Notes: a model not told the origin generated them from the letters alone. 64,000 nucleotides of DNA from Streptomyces yatensis (GCF_018069625.1 NZ_CP072941.1:1922001-1986000); one strand, 5' to 3'. Shown: positions 25,029-33,750, counted from the stretch's first letter. Numbers and translations: made by a program.

Positions 25029-25997
25029 TCAGTCGTGGTGAGCGAGACGGGCCGTCAGGAGATTCGCGTCCCCGCCCGTGGTGAGCGCACCGCTGGCGAC
25101 GTAGACCGTATCGCCGTCGACCGCCACTGATGTGGTGTTCTGCAGACCATCGCTCTCGTCGAGGACGATACGGCGGGCCTTTCCCGGAGTGATGAGGACC
25201 ACCTTGCTCGGGACATTGAGTGCGGCCAGCAACTGATCACCGTGGCCGGTGAAGGCGAAATCATCGACGCTGTCGAGTCCGGATGCCATGACCTGGGGCG
25301 GACCGGCCGTTCCCTTTTCTGTCACCGGTATCCGAAGGATGGTTCCTCGATCGAGGTTGGAGACCCATACGGCTCCGTTGTGCACCTTCACCCCATTGGC
25401 GCCGAAGAAGTGCGTCGGGGCGAGATCCTCTCCCGCGGCCCAGAACTCGGCAGTTCCGCCGTGCGGTCCGACCCGCCACACTCTGCCCTGGGTGGAGTCG
25501 GTGATGTAGAAGTTGCCCGTACGGCCGTCCCTGGCAAGTCCGTTGAGGAAGCTCGCCGCCGGAAAGGCGGCGACGCGCTCCGGTTCGCCTCCCGGGGGCA
25601 GTTTCCAGAGGCCGGTGAGGGACGCGTCTCCTGCCGAATACAGGAAGTAGAGGGTTCCGTCTCCGGTTCGTTCGATCCCTGTCACCGCGGCGGCCCCGGG
25701 CCCAGGGGTGTTCACTCCCCCGTCCGCGGGGAGCGGCATGGTCGCCAGTACCTCCACGCGTCCGCCGAGCGTGACATGAGCCACCTGCCGCGACAGGATG
25801 AGCCCGACATCCGCTGACCCGTTCGGCCGCACGGCGACGCTCTCCGCCACCTGCCCGGCCGGGCGGTCGAAATGGGCGACGATCCGCGGGTGCGAGAGCG
25901 GCGGCACGGCCGCCTCGGCTGTTGACGAGACCGCGGTCAGTCCGATCACGGCGCCGGCAGTGGCCACCGCCAGGTGGAAGACAAGGTGTTTCGGCAT
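25029..25997 (-). CDS. Exported SMP-30/gluconolactonase-like beta-propeller protein
   Basis: 322 aa from an ATG with GGAGG five bases upstream. The signal peptide is HLVFHLAVATAGAVIGLTAV, ending near AEAAVP. Repeated blade motifs follow: VAVRPNGSADVGLILSR, GIERTGDGTLYFLYSA, NGLARDGRTGNFYITDS, GANGVKVHNGAVWVSNLDRG and VAVDGDTVYVASGAL. This is the six-bladed propeller of SMP-30/NHL-type proteins, in the exported ScyD-like group. The ligand and any lactonase activity are unknown. It diverges from the epoxide-hydrolase-like gene with a 200-bp shared control region. Confidence 0.8.
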   Translation of the reverse strand: MPKHLVFHLAVATAGAVIGLTAVSSTAEAAVPPLSHPRIVAHFDRPAGQVAESVAVRPNGSADVGLILSRQVAHVTLGGRVEVLATMPLPADGGVNTPGPGAAAVTGIERTGDGTLYFLYSAGDASLTGLWKLPPGGEPERVAAFPAASFLNGLARDGRTGNFYITDSTQGRVWRVGPHGGTAEFWAAGEDLAPTHFFGANGVKVHNGAVWVSNLDRGTILRIPVTEKGTAGPPQVMASGLDSVDDFAFTGHGDQLLAALNVPSKVVLITPGKARRIVLDESDGLQNTTSVAVDGDTVYVASGALTTGGDANLLTARLAHHD

Positions 25998-26183
25998 GAT
26001 CGCCTCCGAAGGTGATGTGCTTGGCAACAGACGGGCCACCGCGGCAAGCAGAAGGGAAGAGCGGCCCGTGGGAAGAAGCATCAGCGCACCCGCGTGGCTC
26101 AACCAGTACCCGGCTTATCCCTGGAATCGCGGGACCATGCTGTCCGGCGGAGTACGGTTCGCCACGGCGCCGACGATCATGGC

Positions 26184-26199
26184 GCGTACGCTCGTACGC
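26184..26199. promoter_or_regulatory. Palindrome GCGTACG-CT-CGTACGC just before the hydrolase start
   Basis: Perfect 7-bp arms ending one base before the ATG at 26200. Such a site looks like a TetR-type operator, and its presence argues that the upstream in-frame ATG at 26179 is not the true start. No TetR gene is adjacent. Confidence 0.45.
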
Positions 26200-27156
26200 A
26201 TGGTTGAGCATCGAATGGTCGAGACGAACGGGATTCGGCTGCATATCGCCGAGGAAGGCGAAGGCCCCCTGGTCGTGCTGCTGCACGGCTTCCCCGAGTC
26301 ATGGCACTCCTGGCATCACCAGTTCGGTCCCCTGGTCGAGGCGGGCTTCCGCGTGGTCGCCCCCGACCAGCGTGGCTACGGGCGCAGCGACCATCCCGAG
26401 GACGTCGACGCGTACAGCATCCTCCACCTGGTCGGCGACGTCGTCGGCCTGATCCGGGCACTGGGCGAGGACAAGGCGTATGTCGTCGGGCACGACTGGG
26501 GCGCGCCGGTCGCGTGGAACACCGCGCTGCTACGGCCGGACATGGTGCTCGGGGTGGCCGGCCTGAGCGTGCCACCGCCGTTCCGCGGCTCGCAGCCCCC
26601 GCTGGCCGCCATGGAGAAGAGGTTCGGTGGCCGCTTCTACTGGAACTACTTCAACCGCCCCGGTGTCGCCGACGCCGAGTTCGCGAGGGACACCCGCACC
26701 ACCTTGCGGAAGATCTTCTACTCGATTTCCGGTGACGCTCCTTACGCCGCCGACCAGCCGCTCGTCGAGCCCGAGCAGGGCTGGCTCGCGACCATGACGG
26801 ACCCCGACGTGCTGCCGGAGTGGTTCACCGAGGACGACCTCGACACCCTCACCGAGAGCTTCTCCCAGGGCTTCACCGGAGCCCTCAACTGGTACCGCAA
26901 CCTCGACCGCAACTGGGAACTGACCGCGCCCTGGCACGGCGCCGTCGTCACCCCGCCCGCCCTGTACATCTACGGCGACCGCGACCCCGTTGCCGCCTTC
27001 CCCGGCACGCCCGAACTCATCGCGAGCCTGCCCGATCTGATGCCCAACCTGCGACGCGCGCCCCTCGAACTCGCGGGCTGCGGACACTGGACACAGCAGG
27101 AACGCCCGGCGGAGGTGAACGCGGCGCTCATCGAATTCCTCACGGCCGGCTCGTGA
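26200..27156 (+). CDS. Alpha/beta hydrolase, epoxide-hydrolase (EphA-like) type
   Basis: 318 aa from the ATG at 26200 (MVEHRMVETNGIRLHIAEEG); ATGs at 26179 and 26215 are alternatives. Family motifs: oxyanion HGFPESW, the nucleophile elbow GHDWGAPVAW (Asp), cap-domain Tyr residues, and the late acid/His in YIYGDRDPVAAF and GCGHWTQQERP. The Asp nucleophile (not Ser) and the HGFPESWHSWHHQ block indicate a soluble epoxide hydrolase opening epoxides to diols. The length fits the family. It stands alone and ends facing the methyltransferase gene. Confidence 0.88.
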   Translation: MVEHRMVETNGIRLHIAEEGEGPLVVLLHGFPESWHSWHHQFGPLVEAGFRVVAPDQRGYGRSDHPEDVDAYSILHLVGDVVGLIRALGEDKAYVVGHDWGAPVAWNTALLRPDMVLGVAGLSVPPPFRGSQPPLAAMEKRFGGRFYWNYFNRPGVADAEFARDTRTTLRKIFYSISGDAPYAADQPLVEPEQGWLATMTDPDVLPEWFTEDDLDTLTESFSQGFTGALNWYRNLDRNWELTAPWHGAVVTPPALYIYGDRDPVAAFPGTPELIASLPDLMPNLRRAPLELAGCGHWTQQERPAEVNAALIEFLTAGS

Positions 27157-27204
27157 GCCCGGCCCGCCGGGTCACCGAGCCTGATGTCCAGGCGCGCCCG
27201 GTGC

Positions 27205-27873
27205 TCAGGCGGGGCGCTCGGCCATGATGACCACGCTCGGCCCGGTGTGCTCAGCCGCGGGGAGCCGAAGTTCGGCGACCGGGCGGAGGCCGGCCTGCTC
27301 GATCAGGTCCACGAGCTGTTCCGGCCGCCACTTGTGTGTCGTCCAGCGAACGGGCACACCTCCGTAGGCCTCGGTGCGCACCTTGTCCTCGTCGCCGACG
27401 TGTGTCCCGGTGATGAAGTGTCCGCCTGGCTTCAGGGCACCCGCGAACAGGGCGAGGACCTGGGGAAGGACATCGCGGGGGAGGGTGAACAGCGACCACC
27501 ACCCGAGGACGCCGCCGAGGGAGGCTTCCTCGAGGTCGAGGTCGGTGACGGAGGAGACGCTGAAGCGGCATTGCGGATGAAGACGGCGCGCGTTTTCGAT
27601 CATGCGGGGTGAGAGATCGACTCCGGACACGTCGAGTCCGCGTTCGGCGAGGTAGGCGGTCACCATTCCGGGTCCGCAGCCGACGTCGAGGACGGGCCCG
27701 AGATCGCCCACGGTGTCGGCGAAGGCGTCGATGGATGCCTTGAGCCAGGGATGGCGACGGATGTCGCCGACTCCCGTCGTCAACGCCATGTGGGCGTAGT
27801 TGTCGGCCACCCGGTCATAGGACTCACGGACCACGTCGAGATCGGCCGGGCGGTCTATACGGTGTGCGCGCAT
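27205..27873 (-). CDS. SAM-dependent methyltransferase (class I)
   Basis: 222 aa. The SAM-binding motif I is GPVLDVGCGPGMVTAYLA (about 58-75), the acidic end of strand 2 is VSGVDLSPRMIENARRL, and LGGVLGWWSLFTLPRDVLPQ is a motif II/III region. The C-terminal HKWRPEQLVDLIEQAGLRPV is typical of small-molecule methyltransferases of the UbiE/BioC-like superfamily. The acceptor is unknown. It ends 83 bp before etfA's end on the same strand and is probably independently transcribed. Confidence 0.88.
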   Translation of the reverse strand: MRAHRIDRPADLDVVRESYDRVADNYAHMALTTGVGDIRRHPWLKASIDAFADTVGDLGPVLDVGCGPGMVTAYLAERGLDVSGVDLSPRMIENARRLHPQCRFSVSSVTDLDLEEASLGGVLGWWSLFTLPRDVLPQVLALFAGALKPGGHFITGTHVGDEDKVRTEAYGGVPVRWTTHKWRPEQLVDLIEQAGLRPVAELRLPAAEHTGPSVVIMAERPA

Positions 27874-27956
27874 CAGCCCACAATAGGGTGGCGGTGGCCG
27901 TCGGCATCACCTTCCGACTTCGCTCGGGGAGGCTCACGGGGCCGCCGGTTCCGACG

Positions 27957-28919
27957 TCAGCCCTTGCGGGTCTTGACCTCTTCGGTCAGCTGCGGGACGA
28001 CCTCGAAGAGGTCACCCACCACGCCGTAGTCGACCAGATCGAAGATCGGGGCCTCGGCGTCCTTGTTGACCGCCACGATCGTCTTCGAGGTCTGCATACC
28101 GGCCCGGTGCTGAATCGCACCCGAGATACCCGCCGCCACGTACAGCTGCGGCGAGACCGTCTTACCGGTCTGCCCGACCTGGTTGGTGTGCGGATACCAG
28201 CCCGCATCCACCGCCGCACGCGAAGCACCCACCGCCGCGCCCAGCGAGTCGGCCAGCGCCTCGACGACGGGGAAGTTCTCCGCACCGCCCACACCACGAC
28301 CACCGGAAACCACGATCGCCGCCTCGGTCAGCTCCGGACGCCCCGTCGACTCACGCGGCGTACGCGACACCACCTTCGTCCCCGTCGCCTGCTCCGAGAA
28401 CGACACCGACAGCGCCTCCACCGCACCCGCGGCCGGAGCGGCCTCCACCGCCGCCGAGTTCGGCTTCACCGTGATCACCGGCGTACCCCTGCTGACACGG
28501 GACTTGGTCGTGAAGGCCGCGGCGAACACCGACTGCGTCGCCACCGGCCCCTCCTCACCCGCCTCCAGATCCACCGCGTCGGTGATGATGCCCGACCCGA
28601 TACGGACCGCGAGGCGCGCCGCGATCTCCTTGCCCTCCGCGGAGGACGGGAACAGCACGGCGGCCGGCGACACGGCCTCATACGCGGCCTGGAGCGCATC
28701 CACCTTCGGGACCACGAGGTAGTCGGCGAACTCGGGCGCGTCAGCGGTCAACACCTTCACGGCACCGTGCTCGGCCAGAGCGGACGCGGTGCTCTCCGCA
28801 CCGGCACCCAGCGCGACCGCGACGGGCTCGCCGACACGGCGGGCAAGGGTCAGCAGCTCCAGGGTGGGCTTGCGGACGGCACCGTCCACGTGATCGACGT
28901 AGACAAGGACTTCAGCCAT
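27957..28919 (-). CDS. etfA: Electron transfer flavoprotein subunit alpha
   Basis: 320 aa. The C-terminal FAD-binding signature is complete: RGVGGAENF, AVGASRAAVDAGWYPHTNQV, GQTGKTVSPQLYVAAGISGA, IQHRAGMQTSKTIVAVNKD and FDLVDYGVVGDLFEVVP. ETF accepts electrons from acyl-CoA dehydrogenases and passes them to the quinone pool through ETF dehydrogenase. The beta subunit gene is 81 bp upstream in the same operon. The many acyl-CoA dehydrogenase genes in the next 20 kb are natural electron donors. Confidence 0.97.
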   Translation of the reverse strand: MAEVLVYVDHVDGAVRKPTLELLTLARRVGEPVAVALGAGAESTASALAEHGAVKVLTADAPEFADYLVVPKVDALQAAYEAVSPAAVLFPSSAEGKEIAARLAVRIGSGIITDAVDLEAGEEGPVATQSVFAAAFTTKSRVSRGTPVITVKPNSAAVEAAPAAGAVEALSVSFSEQATGTKVVSRTPRESTGRPELTEAAIVVSGGRGVGGAENFPVVEALADSLGAAVGASRAAVDAGWYPHTNQVGQTGKTVSPQLYVAAGISGAIQHRAGMQTSKTIVAVNKDAEAPIFDLVDYGVVGDLFEVVPQLTEEVKTRKG

Positions 28920-29000
28920 GGGAATCGCTCTCCTGCGACATGCGAAAGAAATGAGGGCGGGGGAAACAGGTCAGACGAACTTCCGACCCGCCAGGCGGCA

Positions 29001-29786
29001 TCAGATGAACTTGCGCTCCGCGAGAAAGACGGCGAGCTGCTTGCCGCCCTCGCCCTCGTCCTTGACGATCGTGCCCGCCGTACGGGCCGGGCGCTCCGTG
29101 GCACCGTCCACCGCGGTCCACGCACCCTCGAGACCGACCTCGTCCGACTCGATCTCCAGGTCCTCCAGGTCCCAGGACTCCACCGGCTTCTTCTTCGCCG
29201 CCATGATGCCCTTGAACGACGGGTAACGCGCCTCGCCCGACTGGTCCGTCACCGACACCACCGCCGGAAGCCGCGCCTCCAGCAGCTCGGTCGCGGAGTC
29301 GCCGTCCCGGCGCCCCTTCACGGTGCCGTCCTCGACCGACACCTCCGACAGCAGCGACACCTGCGGCACACCCAGACGCTCCGCCAGCATCGCCGGGAGC
29401 ACGCCCATCGTGCCGTCGGTGGACGCCATACCGCAGACCACCAGGTCATACCCGGTCTTCTCCACCGCCTTGGCCAGCACCAGCGAGGTACCCAGCGCGT
29501 CGGTGCCGTGCAGATCGTCGTCCTCGACATGCACCGCCTTGTCCGCACCCATCGACAGCGCCTTGCGCAGCGCGTCCTTGGCATCCTCCGGACCGACCGT
29601 CAGCACGGTGATCTCCGCCTCGTCAGCGTCCTCCGCGATCTGGAGGGCCTGCTCGACCGCGTACTCGTCCAGCTCCGAGAGCAGGCCGTCCACATCGTCG
29701 CGATCGACGGTCAGGTCCTCGGCGAAGTGCCGGTCGCCGGTGGCGTCAGGCACGTACTTCACACAGACAACGATCCTCAAGCTCAC
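29001..29786 (-). CDS. etfB: Electron transfer flavoprotein subunit beta
   Basis: 261 aa from a GTG at 29786 with AAGGAG at proper spacing (SLRIVVCVKYVPDATGDR). The AMP/FAD-contact segments are present: EYAVEQALQIAEDADEAEIT, DLHGTDALGTSLVLAKAV, DLVVCGMASTDGTMG and LPAVVSVTDQSGEARYPSFK. It pairs with etfA. The promoter (TTTACT-17-TACTCT) is overlapped by two TetR-type operator copies shared with the divergent regulator gene, so expression is probably ligand-controlled. Confidence 0.96.
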   Translation of the reverse strand: MSLRIVVCVKYVPDATGDRHFAEDLTVDRDDVDGLLSELDEYAVEQALQIAEDADEAEITVLTVGPEDAKDALRKALSMGADKAVHVEDDDLHGTDALGTSLVLAKAVEKTGYDLVVCGMASTDGTMGVLPAMLAERLGVPQVSLLSEVSVEDGTVKGRRDGDSATELLEARLPAVVSVTDQSGEARYPSFKGIMAAKKKPVESWDLEDLEIESDEVGLEGAWTAVDGATERPARTAGTIVKDEGEGGKQLAVFLAERKFI

Positions 29787-29843
29787 GCCGGCTCTCCTTA
29801 CTGTTCGTGGATGTCCGCGCTGCCCCACCGGAGCACCTGAATG

Positions 29844-29885
29844 AGAGTATGGCACTCAGTACCCTCAGTAAAGGCACTCAGTATC
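29844..29885. promoter_or_regulatory. etfBA promoter overlapped by two copies of a TetR-type site
   Basis: On the minus strand TTTACT (29872-29867) and TACTCT (29849-29844) are spaced by 17 bp. The 13-bp near-palindrome GGCACTCAGTACC (29851-29863) fills the spacer, and a second copy GGCACTCAGTATC (29873-29885) lies 22 bp away, just upstream. Two full helical turns between copies suggest dimer-of-dimers binding by the divergent TetR protein. Confidence 0.7.
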
Positions 29886-29918
29886 GCTTTGGCCGGGCGC
29901 TGGTGCTACGTTCCCTCC

Positions 29919-30677
29919 ATGGCGGACGTACGCGACGACGGCGGGGCGACCGCGGCGGTGAGCGGGCCCGGGCCGTCCGGCAAGGCACCCATGCGCGAGG
30001 TGCTCATCGAGGCCGCGTTCCAGCTCTTCGTGGAGCATGGCTTCGAGCGGACCACGGTGGACGACATCGTGGCGCGGGCCGGAGTGGGGCGCCGGTCGTT
30101 CTTCCGCTACTTCCCGTCCAAGGAAGACGTCGTCTTCCCCGACCATGAGCGCTGCCTGACCGAGATGAGCGCCTTCCTCGCCACGAGCACCGACGGCGAA
30201 CCGCTCGACGTGATCTGTGACGCGGCCCGCCTCGTCATGAGGATGTACGCCGCGAACCCGGAGTTCTCCGTGCGGCGCTATCAGCTCACCCGCGAGGTGC
30301 CCAGTCTGCGCGGCTACGAACTGTCCGTGGTGCACCGCTACGAGCGCACCCTGGCCCACTACCTGCGGCAACGCTATGCGGGGGACCCGAACGGAGCGCT
30401 GCGGGCCGAAGTACAGGCGGCGGCCATCGTCGCCGCGCACAACAACGGGCTGCGGACCTGGCTGCGCGGCGGTGGGCACGGCGATGGCGCGCGGTCGGTG
30501 GATCAGTCGCTGGCATACGTCCGGCAGACCTGGGGCAGCGCCCGCGAATCCGCGGAGAGCGGCGCCGCGCCCGCGCGGGAGAGCGAGGAGGACGATGTGG
30601 TCGTCATCGTCGCGCCGCGGAAGGCTCCCCTGTGGCGCGTGGTGCAGAAGATCGAGAAGACGTTGGGGGACGACTAG
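29919..30677 (+). CDS. TetR/AcrR family regulator, divergent from etfBA
   Basis: 252 aa. The helix-turn-helix (FELFVEHGF-like region, FERTTVDDIVARAGVGRRSF, then FRYFPSKEDVVF) lies at about 45-75. The C-terminal helical domain includes VRRYQLTREVPSLRGYELSV, a pattern of MftR/TetR C-terminal domains, and a tail ending KIEKTLGDD. A TACGTT box ends six bases before the ATG, so the message may be leaderless. It probably represses etfBA and itself via the two ACTCAGT sites between the genes. The same sites recur past its 3' end. Confidence 0.92.
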   Translation: MADVRDDGGATAAVSGPGPSGKAPMREVLIEAAFQLFVEHGFERTTVDDIVARAGVGRRSFFRYFPSKEDVVFPDHERCLTEMSAFLATSTDGEPLDVICDAARLVMRMYAANPEFSVRRYQLTREVPSLRGYELSVVHRYERTLAHYLRQRYAGDPNGALRAEVQAAAIVAAHNNGLRTWLRGGGHGDGARSVDQSLAYVRQTWGSARESAESGAAPARESEEDDVVVIVAPRKAPLWRVVQKIEKTLGDD

Positions 30678-30716
30678 CCACCGACTGGCCACCGACCGAC
30701 CACCGACTGGCCACCG
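30678..30716. repeat. Direct repeat of CCACCGACTGGCCACCG
   Basis: Two exact 17-bp copies (30678-30694 and 30700-30716) start directly at the end of the TetR stop codon and precede the second operator cluster. Confidence 0.8.
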
Positions 30717-30718
30717 GC

Positions 30719-30755
30719 ATGGCACTCAGCGCCCGGAGAGGGTACTCAGTGCCAT
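30719..30755. promoter_or_regulatory. Second copy of the TetR-type operator pair, in a 37-bp inverted repeat
   Basis: GGCACTCAGCGCC (30721-30733) and GGTACTCAGTGCC (30741-30753) match the etfB/TetR sites. The outer arms ATGGCACT/AGTGCCAT are perfect inverted copies. The sequence right after it, GTGGCCGGGCGCCGTG, resembles the upstream copy's TTGGCCGGGCGCTGGTG, so a whole promoter segment seems duplicated on both sides of the regulator gene. It could also act as a terminator between convergent genes. Confidence 0.6.
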
Positions 30756-30775
30756 ACCGTGGCCGGGCGCCGTGT

Positions 30776-31837
30776 TCATGAGACCGGCGTCGACCCGCCA
30801 CCTGCCGCCCGCGTGTACCGATGCACACCGTCGGCGAAGGCCACTGTCGCCCGCCCCCGCAGCACGAGGACATCGAGGTGTGCGGCCGTCTCGTTGATCG
30901 CGAGCATCTGGTTGAAGGCGCTCAACTCCGCGAACGGCACGGCCCGGCGCGTCCAGGCGAGTTCGCGCGCCACCGCGTGGGCGTCGAGTGTGTGCTCGCC
31001 CAGCGCCGCCAGGCTTCTGGCCAGCCGGTCGTCATGGTGGGTGAGCAGTTCGGCGACCCGGGTGTGGGTGCTGTCGGCGACCGGTCCGTGTGCGGGCAGC
31101 AGGCGGGCGTCGGCGTAGCGGGTCATCAGCCGCAGCGAGTCCAGGTAGTCGGCGAGCGGACGGCCGCCCGGTTCGGCCAGTTCGAAGCCGATGGACGGGG
31201 TGATATGCGGCAGGACGTGGTCCCCGGAGAACACCAGCCCCCGCTCTTCGTCCAGGAACACCACATGACCCTTGGTGTGCCCGGGGGTGGGGACGACCCG
31301 CAGCTCACGCTCGCCGAAGCGCAGGGTCTCCGCGCCGAGCCAGCGGTCGGGTGCCTCCCACACACTCGGGTCGTAGCCGCCGTGGTCCATCGCCTCGATC
31401 TGCTCGGCGAGCTCCCCGGCTCCCGCCGCGCGCAGGGTCCGCAGCGAGCCCACGGGCTGGTCGCTGCGCAGCCGGCCGAGCATTTCCAGACCGGGGCGCT
31501 CCCCCGCGCCGAGGTAGACGCGCGAGCCCAGCAGCCGGCGCAGTTCCACCGCCTGCGTGTAGTGGTCGCGGTGGATGTGGGTGACCAGGATGTGGCTGAT
31601 GTCGCCGGGGTCGCGGTCGAGGGCGGCCAGGGCGTCCTCGAGCACCTTGCGCGCCTCGGGGATCGCCCAGCCGCCGTCGATCATGACGATGCCGTCGTCG
31701 GCCAGATCCTCCAGGAGGTAGACGTTGACGGCGCGCAGCCCGTCGCCCGGCAGGGGCAGCGGCACGCGGTGCACCCCGGGCTGTACGGTCTGGATTCCGG
31801 CCTCCGCCCAGGGAGCCTGGTCGAACCGTGCCGTCAT
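30776..31837 (-). CDS. MBL-fold metallo-hydrolase
   Basis: 353 aa from an ATG with GGAGG four to five bases upstream, overlapping the acyl-CoA synthetase stop (ATGA). The zinc-binding motif THIHRDH is at about 88-94. Further ligands are His in PTPGHTKGHVVFLD, Asp in FSGDHVLPH and a late His in LLPAHGPV. A C-terminal helical winged domain (about 260-353) is like that of LACTB2/glyoxalase-II-like proteins. In CoA catabolism such proteins often hydrolyse thioesters or lactones; the substrate is unknown. It is the last gene of the five-gene synthetase operon. Confidence 0.88.
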   Translation of the reverse strand: MTARFDQAPWAEAGIQTVQPGVHRVPLPLPGDGLRAVNVYLLEDLADDGIVMIDGGWAIPEARKVLEDALAALDRDPGDISHILVTHIHRDHYTQAVELRRLLGSRVYLGAGERPGLEMLGRLRSDQPVGSLRTLRAAGAGELAEQIEAMDHGGYDPSVWEAPDRWLGAETLRFGERELRVVPTPGHTKGHVVFLDEERGLVFSGDHVLPHITPSIGFELAEPGGRPLADYLDSLRLMTRYADARLLPAHGPVADSTHTRVAELLTHHDDRLARSLAALGEHTLDAHAVARELAWTRRAVPFAELSAFNQMLAINETAAHLDVLVLRGRATVAFADGVHRYTRAAGGGSTPVS

Positions 31838-33339
31838 GATCCTCCTTCGCGGGTGTGCAGCCTGATGGCCAGGTCCCGGGCCCCGCCCCGGTCGAGCTTG
31901 CCGACCTTCGTCTGGGGCAGCTCCTCGACGTCGTAGACGTACTCGGGCCATTTGGTCTTGGACAGGCCGACGCTCTCCAGATGGCCGGTCACCTCGGCCA
32001 GTTCGACGCCGCCGCCGTCCTCGGCGACGACGAGCAGCGCCACGCGTTCGCCGAGGACATCGTCGGGGACCGGTGCGACACAGGCCCTGGCCACGCGGGG
32101 ATGGCTGGCGACCGCGCGCTCTATCTCGGTGATGTCGATGTTGCGGCCGCCGCGGATGATGATGTCCTTCTCGCGGCCCATGATGGTGAGGGTGCCGTCG
32201 TCGTGGACCATCAGCAGATCGCCGGTGGGCAGGTAGCCGTCGTCCGTCAGCTCCGGCGGATCGGTTCTGCCCTCGCGGGCGTACCCGAGGAAGAGGGAGG
32301 GGCCGCGGACCTGTGCCCGGCCGGTCACCCCCGGGCCGGCCGGCTGACCGTCGGCGGTGAGCGCGCGCACGTCCGTACCCGGGAAGGGGCGGCCGTCCCG
32401 GCCGAGCCGGATCTCCTCGGGGTCGTCGGGGCTCGGCGAGGTGTGGCCCAGGCATTCGGACATGCCGAAGACGCGGAGGATCTTGGTGCCCAGGGACCGT
32501 TCGGCCCGGGCCAGCGCCCCGCGGTCCATGGGCCCGCCGCCGACGGTGATCGAGCGGACGCCCCGGAGGACGCCGGAGCCGGCCGCCTCGGTGCCCATCT
32601 GCAGCGCCATGGTCGGTACGCACATGGTCCAGCGGACACCGGCGTCGGCCATCCGCCGCAGCGCGACCGCCCGGTCCCACTTCCCGGTCAGGACGAGCGG
32701 GCCGCGCAGCACGAGGGAGAGATAGACCCCGAAGCAGTACGCCGCCGTGGACGACAGCGGCACGATCGCGGCGATCGCGTCGCCCGGCGCCAGGCCGTTG
32801 ACGTCGATGGTGCTCATGGCGGCGTAGCGCAGGGCCCGCTCGGACTGGACGACGCCTTTGGGGCGCCCGGTCGATCCCGAGGTCAGACCGATGAGGGCGC
32901 CGCCGGCCCACCGCGACACCTCGCGTTTGCCGGGTGCGGAGCGGCAGGTCCAGCCGTCGAGCACCGTCCGCGCCGGGTCGGGCAGCCGGGTGGGCACCGC
33001 CCACTCGGCCATCGCCGAGGGCTCGGCGACGACGGCGTCCGGGCGGATGTCCTCCCATGCGGCGGTGAACTCGCCGGGTGTGGTGTGCCGATTGACCACC
33101 GCGAGGACTCCGCCGCGCAGCCCCACGGCGAGGGTGGCGGCGACGGTGCGCCATGAGTTGTCCGCCTGGACCAGGACGGTGCCGACCGAGCCGTCGGGCT
33201 CGTCCGCGGACAGCGCTTCGGCCAGCCGTACGGCCTCGTCGAGCAGCTGCCGGGCCGTATGGCTGCCGGTGTCGTCGATCACGGCGGTGAAGTCGGCTTC
33301 TTCCGCCTTCTGCTGGAACTCCCGCGCTACCTGTCGCAT
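31834..33339 (-). CDS. Acyl-CoA synthetase (AMP-binding, ANL superfamily)
   Basis: 501 aa. The ATP-binding loop is GLTSGSTGRPKGVV (about 152-165). Motif FGMSECLGHT is at about 294, the hinge Asp is in LPTGDLLMVHDDG, GREKDIIIRGGRNI is present, and the catalytic Lys is in LPQTKVGKLDRGG (about 481). The enzyme activates a carboxylic acid to its CoA thioester through an acyl-adenylate. It is the only ligase in the island, so it probably makes the entry CoA ester. The EthD-like and NTF2-like genes precede it in the same operon. Confidence 0.93.
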   Translation of the reverse strand: MRQVAREFQQKAEEADFTAVIDDTGSHTARQLLDEAVRLAEALSADEPDGSVGTVLVQADNSWRTVAATLAVGLRGGVLAVVNRHTTPGEFTAAWEDIRPDAVVAEPSAMAEWAVPTRLPDPARTVLDGWTCRSAPGKREVSRWAGGALIGLTSGSTGRPKGVVQSERALRYAAMSTIDVNGLAPGDAIAAIVPLSSTAAYCFGVYLSLVLRGPLVLTGKWDRAVALRRMADAGVRWTMCVPTMALQMGTEAAGSGVLRGVRSITVGGGPMDRGALARAERSLGTKILRVFGMSECLGHTSPSPDDPEEIRLGRDGRPFPGTDVRALTADGQPAGPGVTGRAQVRGPSLFLGYAREGRTDPPELTDDGYLPTGDLLMVHDDGTLTIMGREKDIIIRGGRNIDITEIERAVASHPRVARACVAPVPDDVLGERVALLVVAEDGGGVELAEVTGHLESVGLSKTKWPEYVYDVEELPQTKVGKLDRGGARDLAIRLHTREGGS

Positions 33340-33429
33340 CCTGCCCCTCGTTGCGCTGTGCCGAACTCCGCTTGCCGAACGCTGTGGTGCTTGAGCTGCC
33401 GCTGGACCGGGCCGGGCGGCCCGGAATCC

Positions 33430-33750
33430 TCAGGCGCTGAACATCTCCGCCTCATGCCCCAGGACCGCGATCCGGCGGCCCTTCATGTCGCCGACCTGGG
33501 CGACGGCCGCGGCCCACTCGGGGCTGGCGAGGGCCTTCCTCAGGTCCTCCGGGGAGTCGAAGCCGAGCACGGAGATCCCGTCCCAGCCCTCGGAACGCGG
33601 CTCCAGGGCGGCGTCGATGTCGGTGTGGCGCCAGGAGCGCAGCCCCGGCAGGCGGTAGGTCAGCTCCGCGTGGTCGCCGCGCCACCAGGTGATGAACTGC
33701 TCATGCGTCCACTCCGGGGGCCGGGCTGCCAGCAGGACGAGGTTGTACAT
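33430..33750 (-). CDS. EthD-like dimeric alpha-beta barrel protein
   Basis: 106 aa from the ATG at 33750 with GGAG seven bases upstream; a GTG at 33765 is also in frame. The pattern YNLVLLAARPPEWTHEQFIT, then WWRGDHAELTYRLPGLRSWR and a conserved late Gly-Phe-Asp stretch, is that of the EthD family of ferredoxin-like small proteins. Such proteins assist ring or ether degradation, or act as small cyclases/dehydratases in polyketide pathways. No catalytic residue can be assigned here. It sits between the acyl-CoA synthetase and the two NTF2-like genes. Confidence 0.82.
   Translation of the reverse strand: MYNLVLLAARPPEWTHEQFITWWRGDHAELTYRLPGLRSWRHTDIDAALEPRSEGWDGISVLGFDSPEDLRKALASPEWAAAVAQVGDMKGRRIAVLGHEAEMFSA

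Noticed and set aside
27864..29840. Long plus-strand frame of 658 codons across etfA and etfB
   Set aside because: The minus strand gives complete ETF signatures; the plus frame is Arg/His-rich shadow.
31855..33156. Plus-strand frame of 433 codons opposite the acyl-CoA synthetase
   Set aside because: No motifs; the minus strand contains every ANL hallmark.
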